NCBI GenBank assembly: GCA_036386835.1
Contig: DASVUX010000051.1
Coordinates: forward strand, 1-64,000
Reading direction: 5' to 3'
From: 2-12-FULL-35-15 sp036386835
GTDB lineage: Bacteria; Bacteroidota; Bacteroidia; 2-12-FULL-35-15
Length of the DNA stretch: 64,000 nt
Shown: positions 50,400 to 59,992 of the stretch, piece by piece
Layout of the letters: the number at the start of each line of letters is the position of its first letter
How positions within the stretch are numbered: position 1 is the stretch's first letter
Program-made: the position numbers and the translations under genes
Notes under the pieces: model-generated
Told to the model about the DNA's origin: nothing
What the model saw: only the letters and a program-made list of their open reading frames with translations
Database searches by the model: none

Positions 50400-52403
50400 A
50401 TGAACACAGACTTTAAGTTCCAGATATTACAGGGAATACCAGATGAGCTTCCGGCTGAAAAGCCGTATGATGAAAACATTAATCATGCACCGAAACGGAA
50501 AGACATTCTCAATAAAGAAGAAAAGAAGTTAGCCATCAGGAATGCGTTACGTTATTTCGACAAGAAGCATCACCCGGTACTTTCAAAAGAATTTGCGAAC
50601 GAATTAAAAGAATACGGCCGCATTTATATGTACCGTTTTCGCCCCGCTTACAAGATCCACGCGAGGCATATCGATGAGTATCCTCATCAGTCAAAGCAAG
50701 CCGCTGCTATCATGGTCATGCTGCAGAACAACCTCGATTATGCCGTGGCACAGCATCCGCATGAACTGATCACTTACGGTGGCAATGGTGCGGTATTCCA
50801 GAACTGGGCGCAGTATCTTCTCACGATGAAGTACCTTGCAGAAATGACGGACGAACAAACGCTTGTTATGTATTCAGGACACCCGATGGGCTTATTCCCT
50901 TCGCATAAAGATGCACCGAGAGTGGTGATCACGAATGGAATGATGATCCCGAATTACAGTAAGCCGGATGACTGGGAAAAATTTAATGCGCTGGGCGTAA
51001 CGCAATACGGACAAATGACTGCGGGATCATATATGTATATCGGACCGCAGGGGATTGTACACGGAACAACGATTACAGTCATGAATGCTGCAAGGAAAAT
51101 CTCGAAAAGCGAAGGGGACCGGAAGGGGAAGTTGTTTATTACTTGCGGTCTTGGCGGCATGAGCGGTGCCCAGCCAAAAGCCGGAAAAATATCAGGCCTT
51201 GTTACCGTTGTCGCGGAGATCAACCCCAAAGCAACCAAAACAAGGCACTCCCAGGGTTGGGTAGATGAAGTGTACGATGATCTTTCGGAATTAACAGGGC
51301 GGATTAAAAGGGCCCAATCCTCCAAGGAAGCTATATCACTGGCCTATCAGGGGAATGTGGTTGACCTGTGGGAACACCTTGTAAAAGAAGAACTTCAAGT
51401 TGATATCGGTACGGACCAGACATCGCTGCACAATCCCTGGGCAGGCGGATATTACCCGGCCGGATTATCCTATGAACAATCCAACGAGATGATGGCCAAA
51501 GATCCTTTGCAGTTTAAAAAAGAAGTCCAGTCCACGCTTGTTCGACATGCAAATGCGATTAATAAACTTGCTGCCAAAGGGATGTATTTCTTCGATTATG
51601 GCAATGCTTTCCTACTTGAAGCCTCTCGCGCAGGCGCTGATATTGTAAATGCAAACGGAACCTTTAAATACAATTCCTACGTCCAGGATATCCTTGGGCC
51701 GATGTGCTTTGATTACGGCTTCGGGCCTTTCCGATGGGTCTGCACTTCGTGTGACCCTAAAGATCTTATAGTAACCGATCAGCTTGCTCTTGAGGCATTG
51801 CAGGAAATGTACAAGACAGCACCCCCTGAAATAAAGCAACAGTTAAGCGACAATATCGTATGGATCAAAGATGCCATGCAAAACAACCTTGTTGTCGGTT
51901 CCCAGGCGCGCATACTTTACGCTGATTCAGAAGCGCGCATAAAAATTGCCGAAGCTTTCAACAACGCAATTAAATCAGGAAAGCTTTCAGCACCTGTAGT
52001 TTTAGGCCGTGATCATCATGATGTATCGGGAACTGATTCACCTTACCGTGAAACATCCAATATTTATGATGGTTCAAGCTTTACAGCAGATATGGCTGTA
52101 CAGAATTTTGTTGGTGACGGCTTCCGCGGGGCCACCTGGATCTCCTTACACAACGGTGGTGGCGTAGGCTGGGGAGAAGTGATCAATGGCGGTTTCGGAA
52201 TGGTGCTGGATGGAACTGACGACAGTGACAGAAGATTAAAGTCCATGCTTTTCTGGGACGTTAATAATGGAATTGCACGCAGAAGCTGGGCAAGGAACGA
52301 AGAGGCACAATTCGCGATCAAACGTGAAATGCAACGCAGCCCCAACTTAAAGGTGACATTGCCTAATATTGTAGATGATAGCTTGTTGGAGAATTTGTTT
52401 TGA
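50400..52403 (+). CDS. hutU: Urocanate hydratase, long form
   Basis: 667 residues from ATG 50400 (a TTG at 50364 could extend it). It adds water to urocanate in histidine degradation using a bound NAD. NAD/substrate motifs are seen: YGGNGAVFQNWAQYLLTM, YSGHPMGLFPSHKDAPR, GGMSGAQPKAGK and the C-terminal TSCDPKDL with the catalytic Cys region. The enzyme is about 110 residues longer than the 550-560-residue E. coli-like form and close to the length of the animal UROC1 enzyme; such long forms occur in Bacteroidota. No hutH, hutI or hutG is nearby, so the pathway is dispersed. Confidence 0.95.
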   Translation: MNTDFKFQILQGIPDELPAEKPYDENINHAPKRKDILNKEEKKLAIRNALRYFDKKHHPVLSKEFANELKEYGRIYMYRFRPAYKIHARHIDEYPHQSKQAAAIMVMLQNNLDYAVAQHPHELITYGGNGAVFQNWAQYLLTMKYLAEMTDEQTLVMYSGHPMGLFPSHKDAPRVVITNGMMIPNYSKPDDWEKFNALGVTQYGQMTAGSYMYIGPQGIVHGTTITVMNAARKISKSEGDRKGKLFITCGLGGMSGAQPKAGKISGLVTVVAEINPKATKTRHSQGWVDEVYDDLSELTGRIKRAQSSKEAISLAYQGNVVDLWEHLVKEELQVDIGTDQTSLHNPWAGGYYPAGLSYEQSNEMMAKDPLQFKKEVQSTLVRHANAINKLAAKGMYFFDYGNAFLLEASRAGADIVNANGTFKYNSYVQDILGPMCFDYGFGPFRWVCTSCDPKDLIVTDQLALEALQEMYKTAPPEIKQQLSDNIVWIKDAMQNNLVVGSQARILYADSEARIKIAEAFNNAIKSGKLSAPVVLGRDHHDVSGTDSPYRETSNIYDGSSFTADMAVQNFVGDGFRGATWISLHNGGGVGWGEVINGGFGMVLDGTDDSDRRLKSMLFWDVNNGIARRSWARNEEAQFAIKREMQRSPNLKVTLPNIVDDSLLENLF

Positions 52404-52499
52404 TATAATTTGTGTAAGCGATTATAATAACATCAGTATATCAGCGTAAACCAACCAAGCCTAATGCTTCCAGTTTTTTTGATATAGCCCTAAAACCAT

Positions 52500-53369
52500 A
52501 TGAAGGTCAGCGGATTCACCATTGCCCGTAACATTATCAAATACGATTACCCGATCGTGGAAGCGATTAGCTCCATCCTTCCCATTTGTGATGAAGTTGT
52601 TGTTGCAGTGGGTAAATCGGAAGATGAAACGCTTGAACTGATCCGTTCGATAAACTCCCCGAAAATTAAAATTATTGAAACAGTGTGGGACGAATCACTT
52701 CGTGAAGGCGGAAGAGTCCTGGCAAATGAGACCAACAAAGCCTTTGCTGCAACTGATCCAAAAAGCGACTGGTGCTTTTATATCCAGGGCGATGAAGTGA
52801 TCCATGAAAAGTACCTGCCTGTTATTAAAGTGGCAATGCTTGAAAACCTGGATAATAAAAATGTGGAAGGATTGCTTTTTAACTATACTCATTTTTACGG
52901 ATCGTATGATTTCATAGGTGATTCCCGGATGTGGTACAGGAAAGAGATCCGTGTAATCCGCAATGACCGTCAGATCTCTTCCTACAGGGATGCACAGGGC
53001 TTCAGGAAGAATGGTAAAAAGCTCAAAGTAAAGCAGATCGGGGCATTTGTCTATCATTACGGATGGGTCAAAAATCCGGCAGCTCAGCAGGCAAAACAGC
53101 AAAGCTTTAATAAGCTCTGGCATGATGACGGATGGATGAAAAAGAATGTACCTGATGTAAATGAATTTGATTATTCACAGATAGATTCAGTGGCAAAGTT
53201 TACCGGCACTCACCCGCTAATCATGCAATCGCGCATTGGCAAAATGAATTGGAAATTTTCTTTTGATCCGACAAGAAAAAAAATGTCATTCAAAAAAAGG
53301 ATACTGTATTTTATCGAGAAATCATTCGGATGGAAGATCGGGGAGTATAAAAATTACAAAGTGCTCTGA
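52500..53369 (+). CDS. Glycosyltransferase family 2 protein
   Basis: 289 residues. The N-terminus shows a GT-A fold: SGFTIARNIIKYDYPIVEAI, CDEVVVAVGKSEDETLELIRSI, and the likely DXD region DWCFYIQGDEVIH. Many aromatic residues follow (FNYTHFYGSYDF). Donor and acceptor unknown; it probably decorates an envelope polysaccharide. It is followed after 3 bp by an esterase-like lipoprotein gene, so the two are co-transcribed. The start ATG is in AT-rich sequence with no strong ribosome-binding site. Confidence 0.85.
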   Translation: MKVSGFTIARNIIKYDYPIVEAISSILPICDEVVVAVGKSEDETLELIRSINSPKIKIIETVWDESLREGGRVLANETNKAFAATDPKSDWCFYIQGDEVIHEKYLPVIKVAMLENLDNKNVEGLLFNYTHFYGSYDFIGDSRMWYRKEIRVIRNDRQISSYRDAQGFRKNGKKLKVKQIGAFVYHYGWVKNPAAQQAKQQSFNKLWHDDGWMKKNVPDVNEFDYSQIDSVAKFTGTHPLIMQSRIGKMNWKFSFDPTRKKMSFKKRILYFIEKSFGWKIGEYKNYKVL

Positions 53370-53372
53370 CTG

Positions 53373-54791
53373 ATGAAAATTACTTTTCCTACCCTGCTTA
53401 CATTTTTAATATTCATTGTATCCTGCTCACAAAGTCCCGGGGCTAAAACAGGCGAAACCACTGAAGCTAGCCCGGGTAAGCCTGCCTTTGAAAAATTAAA
53501 AACCGGGATCGTCACCGACAAGGTATTGATCACAGCGGATTCTTCCCAGAGTTATGCTATTTATGTTCCTGCAGGATACAACAGCTCAACACCCTATCCG
53601 GTTATTTATGCTTTCGATCCGCACAAAACGGGTAAATTACCTGTGGGCCTTTATAAAGACCTTGCGGAAAAATACAATTACATTATCGTTGGTTCGAATA
53701 ATTCAGAGAACGGGAACTCATGGGAACTTTCGCAATCGATCGCGAAAGCACTGTTTAAGGATGTACAAACCCGGCTTCATATTGATTCAGGGAGGATCTA
53801 CCTGATGGGATTCTCCGGTGGTGCACGGATCGCGAACGCATTAACGATCACTGACCACACAATCAGCGGAGTCATTTGTGCGGGGGCTTCTAATCCTGCA
53901 GTCACGGTTACTGCACAGCGGAATAACTATACTTTTTTTGGAATTGCAGGAAATGCAGATTTCAATTATTCGGAAATACAAAAATATACGATGACCGACC
54001 TCGCTGGGAACCGCATCAAAAATTCTTTTGTTTCCTTTGACGGCAAACACGAGTGGCCACCTGCCCCTGCAATGGACGAAGCCTTTCTTTGGCTTGAACT
54101 AAACCACATGAGGAGGAATCCAAAACCTCAGCCTGACTCTCTCACATTACAAAATCTTCAACAAAACAGCAGCGGACTTGAAAAGCTGTTAGAGGCAGGT
54201 AAAGAATATGAAGCCTTTGAACTTTGCAGGAAAGTGATCAACTACTATGAGCAACTCGGGGATCTGTCTGCATTCTTCTCCTGCTACCAACAATTAAAGT
54301 CAAATGAAAAGATCAACAAACAGCTGAAATTGAATGAGGCGGACATGATCGCGGAAGAAAAATTAAAACAGGAATATATTCATCATTTTGAAACAAAGGA
54401 CATTGACTGGTGGCAAAAAGATATCGTGGCCATAAACAGCCAGATCAAAAGCAATAAAAACCTGAAGGCAAGCCTGGTTAAAAAGCGCCTTTTAGGGTAT
54501 CTTAGTCTCGTTTGTTATATGCAGACCAGCGGAGCATTAAAACAAAATGATCTCAGAGCAGCCGGGCATTTCGGAAAACTGTATGTTCTTGTAGATCCTG
54601 AAAACCATGAGGCTCATTACCTGATGGCAGTCATCCATGCGAAGAATAGAAATCAGGACCAAGCCCTCAGATCCCTGAAAACAGCTCTAAATAATGGGTA
54701 TGCAGACAAGAAGAGGATAATGGATGAAAGCGCTTTTGCAGATTTAAAAAACGCTGGAGAGTTGCAGGAAGTACTTACGCAAATAAAATAA
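53373..54791 (+). CDS. Lipoprotein esterase-like alpha/beta hydrolase with C-terminal helical repeats
   Basis: 472 residues. Lipoprotein signal ends IFIVSC (Cys about 18). About 45-250 is an alpha/beta hydrolase of the phospholipase/carboxylesterase or PHB-depolymerase type: YAIYVPAGYNSSTPYPVIYAF, nucleophile elbow GFSGGARIAN (Ser), and FDGKHEWPP (His). The second half, about 260-470, is helical with TPR-like repeats (YFGKLYVLVDPENHEAHYLM-type helix pairs). The mixed layout is uncommon for small hydrolases and suggests a surface enzyme that binds partners. It is 3 bp after the glycosyltransferase gene and convergent (2-bp gap) with the hypothetical gene downstream. Confidence 0.78.
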   Translation: MKITFPTLLTFLIFIVSCSQSPGAKTGETTEASPGKPAFEKLKTGIVTDKVLITADSSQSYAIYVPAGYNSSTPYPVIYAFDPHKTGKLPVGLYKDLAEKYNYIIVGSNNSENGNSWELSQSIAKALFKDVQTRLHIDSGRIYLMGFSGGARIANALTITDHTISGVICAGASNPAVTVTAQRNNYTFFGIAGNADFNYSEIQKYTMTDLAGNRIKNSFVSFDGKHEWPPAPAMDEAFLWLELNHMRRNPKPQPDSLTLQNLQQNSSGLEKLLEAGKEYEAFELCRKVINYYEQLGDLSAFFSCYQQLKSNEKINKQLKLNEADMIAEEKLKQEYIHHFETKDIDWWQKDIVAINSQIKSNKNLKASLVKKRLLGYLSLVCYMQTSGALKQNDLRAAGHFGKLYVLVDPENHEAHYLMAVIHAKNRNQDQALRSLKTALNNGYADKKRIMDESAFADLKNAGELQEVLTQIK

Positions 54792-54793
54792 AT

Positions 54794-55498
54794 TTACCCT
54801 CTTTTCTGAAAGCCCCAATAGAGCTTCACACCCAGGCCAATTTGGGGTGAGTAATAATTTTCATGCTTGCCCTTCATTTCGGGAGGAATATATGTGCTTT
54901 TACTTTTAGTACTATTCATTATTGAATAGCTATCAAAATACCCTATTCCCAATCCAAAATTCATTTCAATTCCAAAGCCTTTCTTTAACCTCGAAGCAAA
55001 ACCTGCAAGAAGTATAGCCTTTGCTACCCGTTGTTTGGCCGACCAATTCTCATAGAAAGAATAGGAAGAGGAACGAAAGCCGGAAACAATATAGATATTC
55101 TCATTATTGAAATATTTATGATCGTATGATAGAGACAAGGCGAAATAAGGATTCCAGTGCTTCCGGGGAAAGTAGATTTTTTCTTTCAATTCCAGGCCTA
55201 CACCCCGGTAATGAAAAACCAGCAGACTGTTATCGAATATAAGGCCTTCATTTATATAACTCAGGATACGGTTCGGATAAAATATATTTACCCCCAGCTC
55301 CGTACCCGATTTTTTTCCGTTATAATATTCATAATCAAAATGCAGGCGTGAACTTACACTTTTAAAAATATCAATTTTTAAAAGATGTACAGGAACCGGC
55401 CGGTAAAGGCTGTCGAGTACCGATCTTTCTTCCTGTGAATATAACAGGTTGAAATGGAAAAGTAAAATGAATAAAAGATGTGATTTGCTTAAATGCAA
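54794..55498 (-). CDS. Hypothetical outer-membrane beta-barrel-like protein
   Basis: About 234 residues if translation starts at TTG 55498; a TTG/ATG-like upstream extension to 55546 overlaps lutA and is less likely. The chosen start gives a signal peptide ending NLLYSQ. The mature sequence alternates aromatic strands (LHFDYEYYNGKKSGTELGVNIFY, NPYFALSLSYDHKY, IEMNFGLGIGYFDSY), typical of a small outer-membrane barrel, with YYSPQIGLGVKLYWGF near the end. No family recognised. It is downstream of lutA on the same strand, so it may be co-transcribed. Confidence 0.65.
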   Translation of the reverse strand: MHLSKSHLLFILLFHFNLLYSQEERSVLDSLYRPVPVHLLKIDIFKSVSSRLHFDYEYYNGKKSGTELGVNIFYPNRILSYINEGLIFDNSLLVFHYRGVGLELKEKIYFPRKHWNPYFALSLSYDHKYFNNENIYIVSGFRSSSYSFYENWSAKQRVAKAILLAGFASRLKKGFGIEMNFGLGIGYFDSYSIMNSTKSKSTYIPPEMKGKHENYYSPQIGLGVKLYWGFQKRG

Positions 55499-55514
55499 AA
55501 TATTTGTTTTTTTG

Positions 55515-56237
55515 CTAATCCCAGCCCGAAGCCAACACATCCACAAGATGCATCATCTTAATGTTTTTGCCTTGCTTTTTGGCATATCCATCCATGTGCA
55601 TCAAACAGGAAACATCGGTTGAAATTACATATTCTGCACCGGTGGCCAAGGCATTCTCCACTTTCTTTTCACCCATACCAACTGCAATAGGTTCGAACTT
55701 AACAGAAAAACTTCCGCCAAACCCGCAGCAGGTTTCTACATCATTCATCTCGCGTAATTCCAGCCCGCGGACTTTTTCAAGCAATAAACGGGGCTCACGC
55801 TTTACTCCGTATTCACGCAAAGCGGCACAGGAATCATGGTAAGTTGCAACACCTTCAAGCTTCGCACCGAGATCAGTGATCTTTAATACATTTACAAGAA
55901 AGTCCGAAAATTCAAACATGTTCTTCTGGATCTGCTTGTATTCATTATGCAAAACCGAATTGTGGAACATCTCCGGGTAATAATTCTTTACGAACCCTGA
56001 GCAGGAAGCAGATGGAGTAATTATATAACGGTCATTCTGAAACTCACGTATAAACTTCTCTCCTACTTCCTTGCACTCATCCCTGTACCCGGCATTGAAT
56101 GCGGGCTGCCCGCAGCAGGTCTGTTCGGGATTATAATTCACTCCACAACCCAGGCGCTCGAGGATTTTTACCATATTCGAAGCGGTGTCAGGATAGATCT
56201 GATCAATAAAACAAGGAATAAAAATATCAACAATCAT
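55515..56237 (-). CDS. lutA: LutA/YkgE family (Fe-S)-binding protein
   Basis: 240 residues. Two CCG domains with a cysteine-rich pattern, CCGQPAFNAG (about 40-49) and CCGFGGSFSVK (about 165-175), plus IPCFIDQ at the start and ATYHDSCAALREYG, are the hallmarks of the LutA/GlpC-like iron-sulfur subunits. With LutB and LutC it would oxidise L-lactate to pyruvate. LutC is at 36978-37631 but LutB was not found here. A dispersed intergenic repeat lies directly before its start codon, as it does at hldD. Confidence 0.88.
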   Translation of the reverse strand: MIVDIFIPCFIDQIYPDTASNMVKILERLGCGVNYNPEQTCCGQPAFNAGYRDECKEVGEKFIREFQNDRYIITPSASCSGFVKNYYPEMFHNSVLHNEYKQIQKNMFEFSDFLVNVLKITDLGAKLEGVATYHDSCAALREYGVKREPRLLLEKVRGLELREMNDVETCCGFGGSFSVKFEPIAVGMGEKKVENALATGAEYVISTDVSCLMHMDGYAKKQGKNIKMMHLVDVLASGWD

Positions 56238-56312
56238 AATTACGGATAACGAATGAAAAACAATTTACGAAGCTTTGCTTCTATCCAAACTGTCATTTCG
56301 GGCGAAGCCGGA
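56238..56312 (-). repeat. Dispersed intergenic repeat, copy B (upstream of lutA)
   Basis: Immediately upstream of the lutA ATG, the plus strand reads attacggataacgaatgaaa then caatttacgaag, matching copy A at 16983 with a few changes. The module catttcgggcgaagccgga follows. Spacing between modules is shorter than in copy A. The repeat occurs in the same position relative to the start codon in both places. Confidence 0.7.
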
Positions 56313-56383
56313 ACGAGCGTCAGGTTAAGCATCTGTGAATTTACAAATCTTTAATAAGTCCTGCTAAAACTTTAAACTACAAA

Positions 56384-57676
56384 CTAATCTTTTATCTCTT
56401 TCATTCTGAATAATAAAAAGAACCCAAGAATAAAGAATGAGATCAAAGCAACAATAGGTGTACGCATGGTCGGACTAAGTTCATTGATGATCCCAAAGGT
56501 CATCATTCCAAGAACTATGCTTAGTTTCTCACATACATCATAAAAGCTGAAATAGGAAGCATTATCCCGGGTTTCAGGAAGCATTTTAGAATAGGTTGAA
56601 CGGGAAAGCGACTGGATTCCACCCATTACAAGACCTACAAATGCAGCAACAATATAGAACTGCACAGGAGTGAACACAAAGAAATAAGTACAGAAACAGA
56701 TCAAAGCCCAGATAAGTGTTGCGATCTTTAAAGTAAAAAGATTTCCCTTTTTCTTGGAAATAAAAGAAAACAATAATGCTCCTCCCATCGCTACAAACTG
56801 TATGATCAGGATGGTTGTGATCAGCTGCCCTGCTTCCATTTTTATTTCGTCAGAACCAAAATGGTTCGCAACAAGCATTACAGTCTGCACACCCATGCTA
56901 TATATGAAAAATGCAGGCAGGAACCGGACAAGCTGAATATTACCTTTTAGCTCGCGCCAGACTTTACTTAATTCCTTGTAACCATGAAGCAGTATATTTC
57001 CTTCTGCTTTAGGTCCCGGCTTAGCTGTCCCTTTCGGAAGATGATAGAACGTGATCTGGGCAAATAAAAACCACCAGATCCCAACGGTAACAAATGACCA
57101 CTGCATCATCTGCAGTTTTTCAGCTCCCGTTTCACGGGTCATCACCATAACCAGGTTTCCGATCAGCAGTACCGCACTTCCTACATAGCCCATCGCAAAT
57201 CCTTTCGCGCTGACTTTATCCTGGTCTTTAACGGATGCGATCTCCGGCAGATAAGCATTATAGAACACAAGGCTTCCCGCGTATCCTACGCAGGCAAGAA
57301 CGGCCAGGATGATCCCGAGGTAAAGTGTATCGGTATTAAAAAAATACATCAGTGAGCAGGAAATGGCACCTAAATAACAGAAGAACTGCATGAAGCGCTT
57401 CTTACTTCCTCCGTAATCAGCAATACCTGATAATACCGGGGCGATAACAGCTACAACCAGGAATGCAAAAGCTATCGCGAAATCATACAAAGTAGTGTTT
57501 TTAATTTCCATCCCAAGAAAGGAAACTATGCTGGAGCCGTCCTGCCCGGTAGTTACTGCTTTATAATAAATAGGAAAGATGGTGGCGGTGATAACAAGGT
57601 TGTAAACGGAATTTGCGAGATCATATGTTGCCCATGCATTGATTATTTTCTTATTTCCTTTTATCACTTTATCCAT
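56384..57676 (-). CDS. MFS transporter, UMF1 / Atg22-like family
   Basis: 430 residues with about twelve hydrophobic segments. The start KKIINAWATYDLANSVYNLVITATIFPIYY and the motif VGYAGSLVFYNAYLPEIAS are characteristic of UMF1/Atg22-like permeases; GLVMGGIQSLSRSTYSKMLPE near the end matches MFS motif A-type turns. Substrate unknown (amino acid efflux in yeast Atg22). It is upstream of lutA on the same strand with a 146-bp gap and downstream of the OmpA-like gene. Confidence 0.9.
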   Translation of the reverse strand: MDKVIKGNKKIINAWATYDLANSVYNLVITATIFPIYYKAVTTGQDGSSIVSFLGMEIKNTTLYDFAIAFAFLVVAVIAPVLSGIADYGGSKKRFMQFFCYLGAISCSLMYFFNTDTLYLGIILAVLACVGYAGSLVFYNAYLPEIASVKDQDKVSAKGFAMGYVGSAVLLIGNLVMVMTRETGAEKLQMMQWSFVTVGIWWFLFAQITFYHLPKGTAKPGPKAEGNILLHGYKELSKVWRELKGNIQLVRFLPAFFIYSMGVQTVMLVANHFGSDEIKMEAGQLITTILIIQFVAMGGALLFSFISKKKGNLFTLKIATLIWALICFCTYFFVFTPVQFYIVAAFVGLVMGGIQSLSRSTYSKMLPETRDNASYFSFYDVCEKLSIVLGMMTFGIINELSPTMRTPIVALISFFILGFFLLFRMKEIKD

Positions 57677-57708
57677 GGGCTGTTTTGTAAGGTTGTTATT
57701 CTGTTCTG

Positions 57709-57716
57709 CAAATTTA
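57709..57716 (-). promoter_or_regulatory. Putative -7 element for the MFS gene
   Basis: Minus-strand TAAATTTG, 32 bases before the MFS ATG. It overlaps the stop of the OmpA-like gene, so the promoter would fire inside the end of that gene. Confidence 0.35.
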
Positions 57717-58808
57717 TTCTTTTATTACAACAAACTCCACTCTCGTGTTTTTTAACCTGTTCTCTTCCGTATCGTTTGCCACTATTGGCTTCGCGGAACC
57801 CATGCCTTTATATGTCATGGGATTTATCACGTCCTGTGACTTAAAATATTCATATATGACCTTCGCACGCTCTTTGGAAAGTTTTTTATTATCGGATTCA
57901 TTACCCGAATTATCCGTATGGCCAACAATTTCGATTTCCATAAACGGGTGTTCGTTCAGGGTTTTAACAACCAGGTCAAGATACTTGTAAGATGAGTTCA
58001 GTAAGTTGGCTGTTCCTTTCTCGAATTTAATTTTCTGGATCTCCACTCCTTGTCCGATTGCATATGTTCCGGGGTACATTGGAAGAGATTCCTGTTCTTT
58101 CCTGAAAGCAACGCTGTCGAATGGAATATTCTTCTTCCGGAGGGAAATATCGTCTATGTAATAATATGCCTCCTTGAATTCGAAGAGGCTCCATTTATTC
58201 TTTTTTACAAAATCATCCTTCATCTTTGTGCGGAAGTTCCCGATGATCACATATTTCTCACCGCCATGGGCTTTATAATCACCCTGTATGATCATCCAGT
58301 TAAATGTTCCTGCAATGCCTTTGTTATAAGTAGTATCAACAAGGCCATCTTCTTCAAACACCATTCCTACCTTAAACTCAAAATCTGAAAAATAAGCACC
58401 CAGCTGCTTCACAGTTACCGTCACATTGTTGAACTCCAGCAACCGGATATACATCTTAAAATTGTAAACCTGACCTTTTTCAAGGGGCTCAAGCAATTTC
58501 ACATGCATGTATTCTTTATAGTCTGATTGAAAACGAAGTCCTGCGTAAGCGGTACCGGTTCGTGCACCTTTATATTTGGAGGTATCACGCTTATCGGGTT
58601 TGAGGTAGTAATCCACGGTCCCTACGCCTTTCCAGGGTGTTGCGGTTTTGATATCCGTACCTTTCCCTTTGTGCTCTTCAAAGCTTGGGTTGGGGATCAG
58701 GTTCTTTCTTTTTTGAGCAGGTGCTGAAAAACAGAACAGGAATAAGATGGAGAACAGAATCGTTCTCCGGGCTTTATCCGGTCTATTTTCTCTTATAAGA
58801 AAGCACAT
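57714..58808 (-). CDS. OmpA family protein with N-terminal jelly-roll-like domain
   Basis: 364 residues. Signal-like hydrophobic segment near the N-terminus ends FSAPAQ. About 35-225 is a beta-rich domain that starts NLIPNPSFEEHKGKG and continues with GLRFQSDYKEYMHVKLLEPLEKGQVY, as in carbohydrate-binding-like jelly rolls found in Bacteroidota OmpA proteins. The last 110 residues hold the OmpA peptidoglycan-binding domain (IEIVGHTDNSGNESDNKKLSKERAKVIYEYF and NRLKNTRVEF). It likely anchors the outer membrane to peptidoglycan. Transcribed in the same direction as hemE, 27 bp upstream. Confidence 0.88.
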   Translation of the reverse strand: MCFLIRENRPDKARRTILFSILFLFCFSAPAQKRKNLIPNPSFEEHKGKGTDIKTATPWKGVGTVDYYLKPDKRDTSKYKGARTGTAYAGLRFQSDYKEYMHVKLLEPLEKGQVYNFKMYIRLLEFNNVTVTVKQLGAYFSDFEFKVGMVFEEDGLVDTTYNKGIAGTFNWMIIQGDYKAHGGEKYVIIGNFRTKMKDDFVKKNKWSLFEFKEAYYYIDDISLRKKNIPFDSVAFRKEQESLPMYPGTYAIGQGVEIQKIKFEKGTANLLNSSYKYLDLVVKTLNEHPFMEIEIVGHTDNSGNESDNKKLSKERAKVIYEYFKSQDVINPMTYKGMGSAKPIVANDTEENRLKNTRVEFVVIKE

Positions 58809-58835
58809 TTTTTATGTATTACTCTCAACACATGA

Positions 58836-59867
58836 TCAGGCCTGGAACCTGAACTCTTTCACTGTATCTACGAAACATTTTACTTTATCCTTGTCAAGAT
58901 CAGGATAAAGACCGTGCCCGAGATTTGCGATGTGCCTGTGAGGGCCAAAAGCCTTCAGCATCTTTACAGCTTCTCTTCTGATCACATCATAATCAGCATA
59001 CAGCATGCAGGGATCAATATTCCCCTGCAGGGTTTTATCCGGACCGATCATCGCGCGTGATTCAGCAATGCCCATTGTCCAGTCGAGGCCGATGGTATCG
59101 CAGCTTAATTTCCCCATTTCCACACGGGCAAAATGAGCGTCCTTTGCGAAAACGGTAAACGGCACTTCATTGATCGCGTCACAGATCTGAGAAATATATT
59201 TCAATGAAAATTCCCTGTACTGTTCAGGAGAAAGAATCCCGGCCCAGCTGTCGAACAACTGGAGCATATCAGCACCTGCAATAACCTGGCCTTTCAGGTA
59301 ATTTACCGTGCTTGCAGTAATTTTTTGTAATAATTTGTGAGAAAGTTCAGGTTCGGTGTATAAGAACTTTTTAGCTTTTGAAAAGGTTTTGCTGCCGCTT
59401 CCTTCGATCATATACGCAAATATGGTCCATGGTGCACCTGCAAAGCCAATCAGCGGAACTCTTCCGTTCAGTTCTTTTTTGGTCAGCTTCAACGCTTCCA
59501 TTACATAATGAAGATCCTCCGGCTCCGCAATCCGCATTTGGTCTATATCGGCAGCGGTCTTTATCGTCTTTTCAAACCATGGACCTTTTGCTTCTACCAT
59601 CTGGTAAGGCAAACCCATAGCTTCCGGGATCACAAGGATATCCGAAAAAATGATGGCCGCATCAACACCAAGGATATCCACAGGCTGGATGGTTACTTCA
59701 CACGCAAACTCCGGTGTTTCCACCAGTTCCTTGAACCCACCCATTTTTGCCCTCACTTCACGGTATTCCGGAAGGATTCTTCCTGCCTGGCGCATAAGCC
59801 ACACGGGAGTGCGTTCAACTTTTTCACCTCTCGCGGCACGTAAGATCAGGTCGTTTTTGATGGTCAT
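58836..59867 (-). CDS. hemE: Uroporphyrinogen decarboxylase
   Basis: 343 residues. It removes four carboxylates from uroporphyrinogen III to give coproporphyrinogen III in heme synthesis. The signature motifs are present: RTPVWLMRQAGRILPEYREVR, the Asp-rich SDILVIPEAMG, and GFAGAPWTIFAYMIEG, then HIANLGHGLYPD near the end. It is not clustered with other hem genes; the OmpA-like gene is downstream on the same strand with a 27-bp gap. Confidence 0.96.
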   Translation of the reverse strand: MTIKNDLILRAARGEKVERTPVWLMRQAGRILPEYREVRAKMGGFKELVETPEFACEVTIQPVDILGVDAAIIFSDILVIPEAMGLPYQMVEAKGPWFEKTIKTAADIDQMRIAEPEDLHYVMEALKLTKKELNGRVPLIGFAGAPWTIFAYMIEGSGSKTFSKAKKFLYTEPELSHKLLQKITASTVNYLKGQVIAGADMLQLFDSWAGILSPEQYREFSLKYISQICDAINEVPFTVFAKDAHFARVEMGKLSCDTIGLDWTMGIAESRAMIGPDKTLQGNIDPCMLYADYDVIRREAVKMLKAFGPHRHIANLGHGLYPDLDKDKVKCFVDTVKEFRFQA

Positions 59868-59971
59868 AATCAGGCTTGTTTATTGTTGCGGAAGCCCCGG
59901 GTTAATCGCGGAGCGCCTGTAAAAATAACAAATACCACTGTATCTAACCGAGATTTAAGCGCTTTTATTAT

Positions 59972-59979
59972 TATTTTTG
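59972..59979 (+). promoter_or_regulatory. Putative -7 element for the NTF2-like gene
   Basis: TATTTTTG matches TAnnTTTG, 13 bases before the ATG at 59993. No TTTG at -33. Confidence 0.4.
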
Positions 59980-59992
59980 AATAAACAAATGT

